64,000 nucleotides of DNA from the NCBI GenBank assembly GCA_013697625.1, contig JACCWN010000050.1:1-64000 (forward strand), written 5' to 3'. The translations under genes and the position numbers were made by a program. This document shows, in pieces, positions 27,494 through 37,032 of this stretch. The DNA is from Legionella sp. Its GTDB lineage: Bacteria > Pseudomonadota > Gammaproteobacteria > Legionellales > Legionellaceae. Position 1 is the stretch's first letter. Every line of letters begins with the position of its first letter. Below the pieces are notes generated by a model. The model saw only the letters and a list, made by a program, of their open reading frames with translations. It was not told the origin of the DNA and searched no databases.

Positions 27494-28066
27494 ATGAAAG
27501 TTTTTTTAGGCAGAGGAGTGAAGTTTCGTTCGGATTTTGATGATACTCAAGACAGGGAGAGAGAAACCTATCAAAGACTTGAAATACAAAAAAATCTAGT
27601 AATACAATCGCAAGTTGTAGATGTTATCAAGCGTGCAAACGAATTAGCTTTAACATTGACTGATGCCTCTGAGGAAAAACAATTTATTAAACAGTTGGTT
27701 GGTTATTTACAAAAAAGAGTCCTTACAATTTCATCAAGTAGTGATCATGCTGTACTTGCACATAAGGCAAGGATAGTTACAACCTGTATTGACGCCATAG
27801 GAAAAAACGATCTGTCAGCGATCATATCCCTTTTAGAAGATAAAAATATAAAACAAATAAAAGGCGTATTCTCAAGCCGCATGTATGAAATTTTGAGTCC
27901 TTTTCAAAAGTACCCAATGAAACGCAGAAATACCATTTTTCTGTCCCTTCCAACTGTGATTCCTAAAAGTCTTCAAGAACTGATTAACAGTTATGATGGT
28001 ACAATGGATATAAAGGTATTGCAGGATGATAAAGAAAATCAAAGTCCACAACAAAACAGAGTTTAA
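27494..28066 (+). CDS. orphan 190-residue protein, candidate effector
   Basis: From ATG 27494 (a GTG one codon earlier is possible) the protein is mostly helical, without signal peptide or membrane segment. Recognisable only as charged, leucine-spaced helices (IQKNLVIQSQVVDVIKRANE, EEKQFIKQLVGYLQKRV) and a hydrophilic tail ending DDKENQSPQQNRV. No family is recognised. A tail rich in E, S, N and Q is compatible with a Dot/Icm secretion signal, and the next gene is an ankyrin-like protein, but the effector idea is inference. Confidence 0.55.
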   Translation: MKVFLGRGVKFRSDFDDTQDRERETYQRLEIQKNLVIQSQVVDVIKRANELALTLTDASEEKQFIKQLVGYLQKRVLTISSSSDHAVLAHKARIVTTCIDAIGKNDLSAIISLLEDKNIKQIKGVFSSRMYEILSPFQKYPMKRRNTIFLSLPTVIPKSLQELINSYDGTMDIKVLQDDKENQSPQQNRV

Positions 28067-28133
28067 AATTTGTAATAGAAGGATTTAAGAGTGACTTCTT
28101 ATCAATAATGACATCAATAAGAAGTTCTGCTTC

Positions 28134-30476
28134 TTAGGGTTTATATTCCAGATAACTGTGTTGCTCACGAGGCGGCAGAGATTTTATTTGAAATAAAACA
28201 TTCGGGTTGGATGCATGATTATTTGCCAATGCTTTTTGTAATAAGTCTCCGACGCCTACATAGCCGAAGCTAATCGCATGACAATCGGTTTTAGAATTCT
28301 TCAATTCAAAGGCTTTATTGAAAAATTCTTTAAGGTCCATTCCATTTTGAAATTGGGGACCATATTTACTTTCTAAATTATGCAAAAATTGTTGTATTTT
28401 TATTTCAGAAATATCCAGTACTTTTAATACCTCATAAGTACCTTGCTCTCCAAGGGTTAAATCATCCCAGGCCTTGTTAAGACTGTAGGGATTATTTAAA
28501 GATATGGCCTGGATGAAATGCTGTCGAACAAAATTACGAATTTCCCCGGCAAGGATTTCAGTATTGAGCACTTTAAAAAGCGTATGTCCTTGAACCGATT
28601 GAAACAAACGGCGTTTCGCTCCAGAAAAACAAGAGGGTTTATCTCCTTTTTTTACCTTGTCAGCTTCAATTGTCAGTGGTCTGCCTTCTTTATCTAATAT
28701 AGGTTTATTCATTTCATCCACAACTTTGGTTTTTACCCAATTATGAGCCCGACCAATGAGGGCAATCTCACTAATAAAGTGCTCAAGACGGGTTTCTAAA
28801 GTAAAGCCATCAATGGGATCCACTTCTTTATCTATAACTGCTAAGAAAAAGAGCGCAATGAGTGGCTGGTATTCTTCAAAGGCAGCCCAACGAAGGCGTA
28901 ACCCTTGTCCATTCACATGGCTGGCCTTAGGATGCATCCAAGGATTGGGTTTAGATAGGTATCGCCAGGCTGTATGGTCTTTGTGCTGATGGTAGGCTGT
29001 GTTGGCAGCTTTTCTTTCTTGGGGTGACAAAGTAAGTTTTTCAAAATTAATCCAAAGAAAGGGCAACCTAAGACTACTCTCTACTCCATCTCTTTCTATT
29101 GCTATAACAGCAGGTTTTTCTTCAAAACGACATTGCAGCAGATGTCTCAAATTTTGCATGATTTCGCTCACCATGCCTTTTTTTTGCAATGTTGGATTGT
29201 AACGGGTAAGGGCTGCTTGCAAACGACTTTGCTCACCAGTTGTGAGTGCAGTCATCGAGGATTCGCGATCAAGCGCAAGCGCTCTCAAATCCACACCGTC
29301 TTGGAATTCACTGCGGTAATAATTGTTTTCTACAGCCAAAGCCCTAATCGCAGGAATGTTTAATAACAGTTCTGCCGCAAATTCATTGGGAGTTCTGAGC
29401 GCCAATAGCAACAAATCATTTTGTCTACCGGTTGTTTCTTGGGTATGAAATAGGTCTGCACTTGCTTTATGAGCAAGGTTTCTTATTGCTGGTATGCTTA
29501 AAAGAAAGCGAATATCGTCTAAGATGGCTGGATCACAGGATAAACGTATAAGTTTACGTAAAATATAGAAGCCTCTTTCAGCCATTGATAAATCAACATC
29601 GAAAACTGTATTTGTGTTATTTAGTTCAAATGCACTTTTTTGTTGATGCAAGGATTCTAATTCCTTAGATATATAAGGGTTAACAAATTGATCGTACTCA
29701 CCATGTGCTTCAGCATAAGCCAAAATAACATGGAATTGTAATAACTTTTCTACCATCTGAATATTTTTTTCCCGAACAGCACTGTTGAAAATATTAAAAT
29801 CCTTTAAGGCTAGTAAGGTTTCTAATTGCCGCGGTGCCTTTTCTTGAAAATGTTGTAATATGTCTAGCCGATAATTTGTTGCTGCAGTAGCCAACATAGT
29901 TGTGAATAAATAGGAATTATCATTGATAAGCCGTGCTAAAAAGAGTGGTTCTTTTTCTTCAAGATACTGCAAGATGCTAAGATGTCCGTAAAAACCAGAT
30001 TTTGTGTACATTTTTTCCCACACAGCATACTCAAGCGGCTCATCTGTATCAAAATACTGAAACACAGCTAGATGGCCTGCGTATGCAGCTGATTTTTTAG
30101 CCTTATAATTGAAATTATCACGGGCTTTCTGAGCAGAATAGGGTTCTTTACTTGTTAAAAAAGATATTAAATCCAGGTTGCCTACTTGAATAGCAAATTG
30201 GAGGAGATCGCTTTTGATTTCTAATTTACAAGCTATTTGTTCTAATTCTGGTGGGCCAAGTGTGGGGTGACTTACTGCTAGGGCAATCCATGTGATTTTT
30301 TTATTCCCTGCGTATTGAAGTTTACCAATAAAGGATAAACATTCATTATCTTCGGCTTGCATCATGTGGAGCATATCTTCTGATAAGTAACCACCACTAT
30401 ATTTCTCCCACAAAATCACAGGGATAAGACGCGCCTGTGGGTGTTGTAAACGTTGTAATTCTGTTTTAAATCTCAT
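28134..30476 (-). CDS. large ankyrin-like repeat protein, candidate Dot/Icm effector
   Basis: A 780-residue cytosolic-type protein from ATG 30476 (GGAA eight bases upstream; TTG 30488 would add four residues). The N-terminal 250 residues contain about five degenerate ankyrin-type units with the pattern 'A-x-x-G-x-L-x-x-x-x-x-L': FAIQVGNLDLISFL, AAYAGHLAVFQYF, SGFYGHLSILQYL, AATNYRLDILQHF, SAVREKNIQMVEKLL. The C-terminal half (EEYQPLIALFFLAVIDKEVD, RLEHFISEIALIGRAHNW, CFSGAKRRLFQSVQGHTLF) is a region I recall from several Legionella ankyrin proteins; its function is unknown. No signal peptide. Effector status is inferred from domain type and genome context. Confidence 0.7.
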   Translation of the reverse strand: MRFKTELQRLQHPQARLIPVILWEKYSGGYLSEDMLHMMQAEDNECLSFIGKLQYAGNKKITWIALAVSHPTLGPPELEQIACKLEIKSDLLQFAIQVGNLDLISFLTSKEPYSAQKARDNFNYKAKKSAAYAGHLAVFQYFDTDEPLEYAVWEKMYTKSGFYGHLSILQYLEEKEPLFLARLINDNSYLFTTMLATAATNYRLDILQHFQEKAPRQLETLLALKDFNIFNSAVREKNIQMVEKLLQFHVILAYAEAHGEYDQFVNPYISKELESLHQQKSAFELNNTNTVFDVDLSMAERGFYILRKLIRLSCDPAILDDIRFLLSIPAIRNLAHKASADLFHTQETTGRQNDLLLLALRTPNEFAAELLLNIPAIRALAVENNYYRSEFQDGVDLRALALDRESSMTALTTGEQSRLQAALTRYNPTLQKKGMVSEIMQNLRHLLQCRFEEKPAVIAIERDGVESSLRLPFLWINFEKLTLSPQERKAANTAYHQHKDHTAWRYLSKPNPWMHPKASHVNGQGLRLRWAAFEEYQPLIALFFLAVIDKEVDPIDGFTLETRLEHFISEIALIGRAHNWVKTKVVDEMNKPILDKEGRPLTIEADKVKKGDKPSCFSGAKRRLFQSVQGHTLFKVLNTEILAGEIRNFVRQHFIQAISLNNPYSLNKAWDDLTLGEQGTYEVLKVLDISEIKIQQFLHNLESKYGPQFQNGMDLKEFFNKAFELKNSKTDCHAISFGYVGVGDLLQKALANNHASNPNVLFQIKSLPPREQHSYLEYKP

Positions 30477-30788
30477 GCATTGTTCCAAAGATTCAGAGTG
30501 AGTCGAAATTATACTCTATTTAGCATTTTTATTCAATTTCGAAGTCTAAGAAGTTTAAGATTGGTGGTTAGAATAATAGCAAAACCTCTGATAAGAATCT
30601 GGTAAGCTCTGAAATTTAGGGGTATCATATTAAATAAAAGCCAAATGGTTAATCCATAAAAAATTACCTCTCCTAACATTATTTTTAATCCTCCTCTCTA
30701 ACCGTGAATAAAAATATTAAAAAATATTTACACTATTAATAATTCCTTAAGGGTAGATGAAGTACAATCAAGCATTATTGGAGTAAAG
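30477..30788. other. intergenic region between divergent genes
   Basis: About 310 AT-rich bases separate the divergent ankyrin-like and 30789 genes and must hold both promoters. No gene or strong repeat is visible. Confidence 0.4.
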
Positions 30789-31550
30789 ATGAAGATTAAA
30801 AGTGAAAGCTCTTTGAAAGATTTATTCTTTTCAATTAAAACACCCCCTTTAAAACCTAAATCAGATGAAGCTACTAAAAAAAATATTACAACAGTGGTTA
30901 AATATATATCAAATTTGCGGGACAATTTAAATTACTTGATGGGTTGGGATAATCCTCAAGAATTTTCCAAAAGGTTAAATATACTAAAACAATACAACCA
31001 GAAAGGTAAAATACTAAACCATGATGGAAATCAAGTAGATCAAGAATGCCCTATATATCATGATTTTCTAGAGTTAAATATTATTTTTAATAATATCATA
31101 TCTGAATTAAATGCATACATACTTCAACATGCAGATTTTACTAACATTGAAGCATTGATAAATAAATTAATTGACAAAATAAAAACCAGTAAAATATTTG
31201 AATTTGATTTAGAAGAGCTGAAACCATCACCAAAAAACGTGCATTTTATGTTTGAATTAGAAGAAAAACCGGAAGTAATAACTCCCATTGAATTAAAGTC
31301 AACCTTTTGGTCAAGAATAATAAATTTATTCAAAGAGTTATGTGATTTTTTCTCAGGACTTATATCCTCAAAAGAAACCCAAAACAGACATGAAATAAGA
31401 ACAGAGAAAAAAAATCCCATACTGATAAAAGAACAACCCGATTACAATCAGAATGAATATTTAATGTACTTTGAAAGCATCTGTACCAGATATAGTAAAG
31501 CTGTCTGCGCTCCAAATGAGTATAAGACCTCTTCAATGATTAACCCCTAG
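30789..31550 (+). CDS. orphan 253-residue protein, candidate effector
   Basis: ATG 30789 has TTGGAG eight bases upstream. The protein is lysine- and asparagine-rich and very AT-biased in codon use, more so than the flanking core genes. Helices dominate (TVVKYISNLRDNLNYLMG, IEALINKLIDKIKTS). A short hydrophobic amphipathic patch (WSRIINLFKELCDFFSGLIS, about 178-197) could contact membranes. No signal peptide and no recognised family. The isolated position, composition and hydrophilic C-terminus fit an acquired secreted effector, which is inference. Confidence 0.5.
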   Translation: MKIKSESSLKDLFFSIKTPPLKPKSDEATKKNITTVVKYISNLRDNLNYLMGWDNPQEFSKRLNILKQYNQKGKILNHDGNQVDQECPIYHDFLELNIIFNNIISELNAYILQHADFTNIEALINKLIDKIKTSKIFEFDLEELKPSPKNVHFMFELEEKPEVITPIELKSTFWSRIINLFKELCDFFSGLISSKETQNRHEIRTEKKNPILIKEQPDYNQNEYLMYFESICTRYSKAVCAPNEYKTSSMINP

Positions 31551-31831
31551 GGTCAAATATCGATTGCCTCTTAAGTACAAAAAAGCGCTGTTATCAAGGA
31601 AAAATACTTTTAAGCCTACATTGTATTAAGTCATCCGCGGCGTATTTCCTAATTCACGGGGGGACTTAATCACTTGAAAAGCCTGTTTTACCTAATTAGA
31701 CGCTGGCGCAAAACTTATTAACTCTCAAACGTGGGACTAGGTAAAAATCAATTACGCGCCAGCGACAATAATAGGGAGTGGCTTAAAACCAACGCCCCCA
31801 TTATTTTAAATTGTTAAATCCTTAACTCTCA
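31551..31831. other. intergenic region downstream of mdh
   Basis: Convergent gap between the orphan gene and mdh. Apart from the palindromic repeat at 31699-31766 I see nothing. That repeat may serve as a bidirectional terminator or mRNA 3' structure. Confidence 0.4.
31699..31766 (+). repeat. dispersed palindromic repeat, family 1, full copy B
   Basis: A 68-base element with inverted ends GACGCTGGCGC and GCGCCAGCGAC. Other sites in the window share its right end (23035, 37132) or left half (56486), so it is the most complete copy of a small dispersed family. It carries no coding capacity. Flanking TAATTAG words recur at other copies. Confidence 0.65.
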
Positions 31832-32827
31832 TCAATCTTCCAATAAGCCTAAGGAGCGTACCGTATCGCGTTCTTGCCTTAATTCATCCAAAGTCAGCTT
31901 GAGTTTTTCTTTGCTGAAAGCATTCATATCCAAATTTTCAACCAGTGTGAGTTTGCCTGATTTAAAAGTATGTGGAAAAGAAAAAATCAGCCCGGAATCC
32001 ACGCCATATTCACCGTTTGATTGTCTGCATAATGAAAAAGATTCCCCAGAAGGCGTGTCTTGTATTAAGTTATTTACATTTTTCACAATGGCATTGGCTG
32101 CAGAAGCTGCAGAGGATGAACCACGTGCTTTGATAATTGCCGCGCCACGTTGTTGCACGGTGGAAATGAAGTCTTCTTGTAGCCAGGTGGTATCAGTAAT
32201 GACATCGACTACGGATTTGCCATTGATATAGGCATTGTAAAAGTCAGGATATTGGGTTGCTGAATGATTACCCCATATGGTCATTTGACTTACTGCTGTT
32301 ACATCTACACCAGCTTTTTTAGCCAATTGGTTCCGAGCACGCAATTCATCTAATGTTGTCATGGCATAAAAGCGATCATTAGGTATGTCCTTGGCATGAT
32401 TCATGGTAATTAAGCAATTTGTATTACATGGATTGCCCACAACCAGTACTTGCACATCATCACTGGCATAATCATTGATGGCTTGTCCTTGTTTGGTAAA
32501 GATGCCGCCATTTATCTGGAGTAAATCTGCCCGTTCCATACCGGCTTTACGGGGCACTGAACCCACCAATAAAGACCAATGAACCCCATCCATTGCTGCT
32601 TTCAGATCGGAGGTACATAGAATGCGCTTCAACAAAGGAAAAGCACAATCTTCAAGTTCCATAGCCACGCCTTCAAGGGCGGGAAGTGCAGATTCGAGCT
32701 CTAACAAATTCAGTTCAACTTCTGTATCAGATCCAAACATTTGCCCTGAGGCAATGCGAAATAGCAATGCGTAACCAATTTGTCCAGCTGCACCTGTGAT
32801 GGCGACTCGAATACGTTTATTTTTCAT
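31832..32827 (-). CDS. mdh: malate dehydrogenase
   Basis: A 331-residue NAD-dependent malate dehydrogenase of the cytosolic/Corynebacterium-like type. It starts at ATG 32827 (GAGG nine bases upstream). The nucleotide-binding [28 protein letters not shown], catalytic [16 protein letters not shown] (active-site histidine) and the substrate arginines in [14 protein letters not shown] and [10 protein letters not shown] are present. It interconverts malate and oxaloacetate in the TCA cycle; acnA lies at 62 kb on the same strand. Divergent from hemW with a short shared promoter region. Confidence 0.96.
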   Translation of the reverse strand: MKNKRIRVAITGAAGQIGYALLFRIASGQMFGSDTEVELNLLELESALPALEGVAMELEDCAFPLLKRILCTSDLKAAMDGVHWSLLVGSVPRKAGMERADLLQINGGIFTKQGQAINDYASDDVQVLVVGNPCNTNCLITMNHAKDIPNDRFYAMTTLDELRARNQLAKKAGVDVTAVSQMTIWGNHSATQYPDFYNAYINGKSVVDVITDTTWLQEDFISTVQQRGAAIIKARGSSSAASAANAIVKNVNNLIQDTPSGESFSLCRQSNGEYGVDSGLIFSFPHTFKSGKLTLVENLDMNAFSKEKLKLTLDELRQERDTVRSLGLLED

Positions 32828-32905
32828 GTTATTTTCCTCTATTTGGTGACACATTTTGCACTTATGATACTATTGCATGCTCAAACAAGCCAGCTTAAAT
32901 AGTGT

Positions 32906-34033
32906 ATGCAATCTTTATCATTATATATCCATATTCCTTGGTGCATTCGTAAATGTCCATATTGTGATTTCAATTCACATAAAAGTCCGCCTTTATTACC
33001 GGAAAAAAATTATATATTGTCACTGATTGCGGATTTAAATGAAGATCTAAGGCATTATAAAGTAGGCCAATTATGCTCTATTTTCATAGGCGGTGGTACA
33101 CCTAGCCTCTTTACAGCACAGTCCTTTTGCGATCTACTCGCTGCTGTAAATCAAAGGTTACCCTTTGCCAAAGACATTGAAATTACCTTGGAAGCTAACC
33201 CCGGCACGGTTGAACAACAAAGATTTACAGACTATAGACAGGCTGGCATTAATCGGTTGTCTTTAGGAATACAAAGTTTTAATCCATTGCATCTTAAGGC
33301 ACTTGGACGTATTCATGATGATAAACAAGCACATTTTGCTATAGAGGCTGCAAGAAAGGCAGGGTTTGATACTATTAATTTAGATATAATGCACGGCTTA
33401 CCTAATCAAAGTGTTGAAGAGGGCTTGGCTGATTTAAATACAGCCATAGCGTATCAGCCTGAGCATATTTCTTGGTATCAATTAACAATAGAACCCAATA
33501 CAGTATTTTATAAACAACAGCCCCCTTTACCTTCTGAAGAAGATGCCTATGCATTGGAAATTCAAGGCTTTAATCAGCTGGCAAAGCATGATTATAATCG
33601 CTATGAAATTTCAGCCTTTTCTAAAAATAACAAAAAAGCCCGACATAATTTAAATTATTGGTTATTTGGTGATTATTTTGGAATTGGTGCTGGGGCCCAT
33701 GGCAAGCATACCACTGAAAAAGGCATCATAAGGACTCGCAAATATAAACAACCTGATGCCTATTTAAAAGCTGATACTCTGTTTTTATCAGGTTTGGAGG
33801 TGGTTACAGAAGATGAACTGATATTTGAGTTTATGTTGAATACAAGTCGTCTGGAGCAAGCAATCCCTCTTGATTTATTTACCCTAACCACGGGTTTAGA
33901 GCTTCATAGGCTTTTGCCTAAGCTACAATTAGCGCAGGATAAAAAGCTTCTAGTTTTAACGCAGACTCACTGGCAAGTAAGCGCTTTTGGCAGACGTTTT
34001 ACAAATAATTTGCAGGCCTTGTTTTTACCATGA
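32906..34033 (+). CDS. hemW: HemW, radical SAM haem chaperone
   Basis: A 375-residue radical SAM protein. The cluster motif is C13-x3-C17-x2-C20 followed by DFNSH (CIRKCPYCDFNS), the HemW form. The GGGTPSLF and SLGIQSFN blocks and the C-terminal HemN-like region (NYWLFGDYFGIGAGAHGK) are complete. HemW is not a coproporphyrinogen oxidase but a haem-binding protein that delivers haem to respiratory enzymes. The true oxidase here is the oxygen-dependent HemF at 59.6 kb. Confidence 0.93.
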   Translation: MQSLSLYIHIPWCIRKCPYCDFNSHKSPPLLPEKNYILSLIADLNEDLRHYKVGQLCSIFIGGGTPSLFTAQSFCDLLAAVNQRLPFAKDIEITLEANPGTVEQQRFTDYRQAGINRLSLGIQSFNPLHLKALGRIHDDKQAHFAIEAARKAGFDTINLDIMHGLPNQSVEEGLADLNTAIAYQPEHISWYQLTIEPNTVFYKQQPPLPSEEDAYALEIQGFNQLAKHDYNRYEISAFSKNNKKARHNLNYWLFGDYFGIGAGAHGKHTTEKGIIRTRKYKQPDAYLKADTLFLSGLEVVTEDELIFEFMLNTSRLEQAIPLDLFTLTTGLELHRLLPKLQLAQDKKLLVLTQTHWQVSAFGRRFTNNLQALFLP

Positions 34034-34148
34034 GTATTCTTGACTAGGGCAGCGGTGTTCTTTATATTATATTTCTTTCTACCTAAAGGTTTCTATTTAT
34101 ATCATTAGGTTTCATAGGGCAGTTCACAGTAAGGTATAGGAGATAGCG

Positions 34149-34955
34149 GTGATTGTGTTTTTAGCATTTGTGGCCCTTGGTTATTTGATGGGTTCAATCA
34201 GTTCTGCGGTAATTGTTTCCCGTTTATTTTCATTACCAGATCCAAGACTTCAAGGTTCTAAAAATCCAGGTGCCACCAATATGCTGCGTCTTGCAGGCAA
34301 ACAATATGCCGCTCTCGTTATGATGGCTGATGTCCTAAAAGGCTTGATTCCAGTGATGTTGGCAATACTGTTGGCAAATCCTATGGTGGCCTCTTATACA
34401 GCTTTAGCTGCTGTATTTGGTCATATGTATCCTGTTTTCTTTGAGTTTAAAGGCGGCAAAGGAGTGGCTACGGCCATAGGGGGCTTGATTGGTCTTCAAG
34501 TCGTTCTTGGTGTTTTGGTAGCCATTACTTGGTTAGCTGTTGCTAAATTAACTCGTTATTCCTCTTTGGCTTCAATCGTATCTATCTGCTTGGCACCACT
34601 GTATTCGCTGATGTTATTTAAACATATCAGCACTTTCCCGCCCTTATTTTTTATAACACTCTTCATACTTTACAAGCACAATGAAAATATAGTAAGACTT
34701 TTCAATGGAGAAGAAAATAAAATAAATTTTACTAAGAGCGCTTTGGATGAGATCATCCCTGATCCGCTGCCCAATACAGCCCATGAAACAACCAATGGCA
34801 CTGAGATTCCAAAACAGGCGAAAACACCTAAGGCTGCTATAATCAAATTTGATCAAGACGGCAAACCAATAGAATTAAAAAAAACACCACCCAAACAAAG
34901 AAATAAAGCGACTGCGGGTGTCAAAAAACCGCCCACCAAGCCTATGGTGCCTTAA
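34149..34955 (+). CDS. plsY: PlsY glycerol-3-phosphate acyltransferase with C-terminal extension
   Basis: A 268-residue membrane enzyme from GTG 34149, preceded by AGGAGA. Five or so membrane segments carry the three PlsY active-site motifs: SKNPGATNMLR, VFGHMYPVFFEFKGGKGVAT, and YKHNENIVRLFNGEE. It uses acyl-phosphate to acylate glycerol-3-phosphate, the first step of phospholipid synthesis. Usual length is about 200; here roughly 65 extra C-terminal residues (from NKINFTKSALDEI) are hydrophilic, lysine- and proline-rich and probably cytosolic. Convergent with tsaD, one base apart. Confidence 0.94.
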   Translation: MIVFLAFVALGYLMGSISSAVIVSRLFSLPDPRLQGSKNPGATNMLRLAGKQYAALVMMADVLKGLIPVMLAILLANPMVASYTALAAVFGHMYPVFFEFKGGKGVATAIGGLIGLQVVLGVLVAITWLAVAKLTRYSSLASIVSICLAPLYSLMLFKHISTFPPLFFITLFILYKHNENIVRLFNGEENKINFTKSALDEIIPDPLPNTAHETTNGTEIPKQAKTPKAAIIKFDQDGKPIELKKTPPKQRNKATAGVKKPPTKPMVP

Positions 34956-34956
34956 T

Positions 34957-35961
34957 TTAAGATAATGGCCAACGAGCTTGTACATGTACGCCTAAATTGG
35001 AATCAAATTCACCTTGCATCATTCGTAAGCATCCTGTGTAGGCCACCATGGCACCATTGTCAGTGCAATAGTCTGGCGCTGGGAAATACACCTGGGCCTG
35101 AATACTCTTAGTCCATGTTTCTAATGCTTGTCTTAGATGTTTATTTGCACCAACCCCACCGGCCACAACTAAGCGGTTACAAGGGTATGCTTGCATGGCT
35201 CTTTTACATTTAATAATCAGCGTATCAACGACTGCTGTTTGGAAGGCTTTTGCAATTTCTCCCCGAGCCTTGTCGTCTTGTTTGCTTTTTTGCCAAGTAG
35301 TTAAGGCATGCGTTTTTAATCCACTGAAACTGAAATCAAGTCCAGGTTTTGTGGTCATTGGACGTGGAAAGTGATAAGGGGTTGAATCACATTGATCCGC
35401 CAGATTGGCAAGTTTCGGACCACCTGGATAAGGGATTCCCATTAATTTTGCTGTTTTATCAAAGGCCTCGCCAACAGCGTCATCAAGGGTCTCTCCTATC
35501 AATTGATAATCACCCAAAGCCTTGGCTTGTATCAGTTGACAATGCCCCCCTGAAACTAACAGGGCAATAAATGGAAATTCAAGCGAACTGGTTTCCAATT
35601 TAGCAGCCAATACATGGGCTTCGAGATGATGTATCCCTAAACTTGGGATACCTAGAGAATAAGCAAAGCTCTTAGCAAAACAAACCCCAACCAACAAAGC
35701 ACCAATCAAACCAGGCCCTGCTGTATAAGCAATTCCTTGGAGATCGCCTTTATTTAACTGGGCTTGTATTAAAGCCTCTTCTACTAAAGGAATTAGGTAA
35801 TTAATATGATCCCTGGAAGCAAGCTCAGGAACGACCCCGCCATGTGGTCTATGTGTATTGATTTGTGAATGTAAAGCATGGGCTAATAAACCACGCTTTG
35901 AGTCATAAATAGCGACACCTGTTTCGTCACAAGAAGTTTCTATACCTAATATCAACATCAT
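34957..35961 (-). CDS. tsaD: TsaD, tRNA t6A threonylcarbamoyltransferase
   Basis: A 334-residue ASKHA protein. It begins LILGIETSCDETGVAIYD and has the metal-binding HHLEAH (H112, H116), GGHCQLIQ, GEAFDKTAKLMG and the late VAGGVGANKHLR and DNGAMVAYTG blocks. TsaD transfers the threonylcarbamoyl group onto A37 of tRNA with TsaB and TsaE. tsaB lies at 22.4 kb in the same window. ATG 35961 has AAGG upstream. Confidence 0.96.
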   Translation of the reverse strand: MMLILGIETSCDETGVAIYDSKRGLLAHALHSQINTHRPHGGVVPELASRDHINYLIPLVEEALIQAQLNKGDLQGIAYTAGPGLIGALLVGVCFAKSFAYSLGIPSLGIHHLEAHVLAAKLETSSLEFPFIALLVSGGHCQLIQAKALGDYQLIGETLDDAVGEAFDKTAKLMGIPYPGGPKLANLADQCDSTPYHFPRPMTTKPGLDFSFSGLKTHALTTWQKSKQDDKARGEIAKAFQTAVVDTLIIKCKRAMQAYPCNRLVVAGGVGANKHLRQALETWTKSIQAQVYFPAPDYCTDNGAMVAYTGCLRMMQGEFDSNLGVHVQARWPLS

Positions 35962-36045
35962 GAACCTTTTGTATAAATGTGAGGGTAGTATAACTCATGT
36001 TTTGGATAATTTAGTCCAATCTATTATTTGGAACGGAAAACTTGG

Positions 36046-37032
36046 CTAGTTTATTGATGTGCTTAGAGTATCGGGTAAATGTTTAAATATAAGTCGACTT
36101 CGTGCCCCATCAAGCTTATTGATATCATGATTTTTATTTCCTATAGGGAAGAATCGGGTAGAAAATAGTCCTGAATGAGATTGGCAATATTGATGAACAG
36201 CTGGAAAGGTTGGTTTGTGTTCAAGCAATTGATCGTGGAAAATTGTCAGTGTTTTTGCCGTTCTACTGTTAGGGTGCGCTTTTGCATAGGTTTTAATGTT
36301 AGAAAAAGACATGCCATCAAAAATTTTAGGTTTCCTTTTAAATAAGGTTGTTTCTCCATAATACAAAGCAGAATATAGCATTTGAAACTCATTTAAACTC
36401 TTTTTAAAGAAGTCCAATGGAAGAAGAGCTTGGCCATACTCCATAATTAAATTAATTAAGTCTTTAACGGGTATGTGTGCTGTCAATCGTTTATGATAGA
36501 AATGCTCGTAAAAAATTTCTTGAGCAAGAGTCTCTTCTGGGGTTATGGGAAAAAATCCTGGAGCCTCGTTATACCGGTGATACCAGTTATAGGGCAACTT
36601 AAAGAGTGTAAATCCTGATCGCACTAAAAATTGAACTAAATTTAAAACGGGACATAGAAAAATGTGGGGTATTATGTAAATAATACCAAAGACCATGCCC
36701 ATTAGTTGGAGTGTAAGCTCTTTGAACGCTTGTTTAAATTCCCCATCAAGAAGGTATCCGAAGCTATTTCCCATTGAATGAATGGTATATATAAAGCACA
36801 AGAGAGCTATACATACACAAAGTATTGGAGACAGAAAGATCCTGGTTAAACCAGTGAAAAAACCTACCCAATCATACTGCTTTAGTTTGAAAAAAGAGCC
36901 TTTTCCCTTGTTATTATGTATAAGAAGCTTCCATACAAGCGTAACTGCAAACTGAAGTGAAGTTCCTACATCGAATACCTCACGGATTACACCGGGCTTA
37001 AACAGTTTGTTAAAGTATAAATTTATGGACAC
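36046..37032 (-). CDS. orphan membrane-associated protein, candidate effector
   Basis: A 328-residue protein starting at GTG 37032. Two long hydrophobic hairpin regions lie at about 55-90 (FFTGLTRIFLSPILCVCIAL) and 105-145 (LMGMVFGIIYIIPHIFL). A soluble domain rich in tyrosine, phenylalanine and histidine follows (about 165-328: FYEHFYHKRLTAHIPVKDLI). No family is recognised. Two hydrophobic hairpins plus a polar domain recall effectors that insert in host membranes, but a resident inner-membrane protein is equally possible. It is isolated, between tsaD and lolC. Confidence 0.55.
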   Translation of the reverse strand: MSINLYFNKLFKPGVIREVFDVGTSLQFAVTLVWKLLIHNNKGKGSFFKLKQYDWVGFFTGLTRIFLSPILCVCIALLCFIYTIHSMGNSFGYLLDGEFKQAFKELTLQLMGMVFGIIYIIPHIFLCPVLNLVQFLVRSGFTLFKLPYNWYHRYNEAPGFFPITPEETLAQEIFYEHFYHKRLTAHIPVKDLINLIMEYGQALLPLDFFKKSLNEFQMLYSALYYGETTLFKRKPKIFDGMSFSNIKTYAKAHPNSRTAKTLTIFHDQLLEHKPTFPAVHQYCQSHSGLFSTRFFPIGNKNHDINKLDGARSRLIFKHLPDTLSTSIN

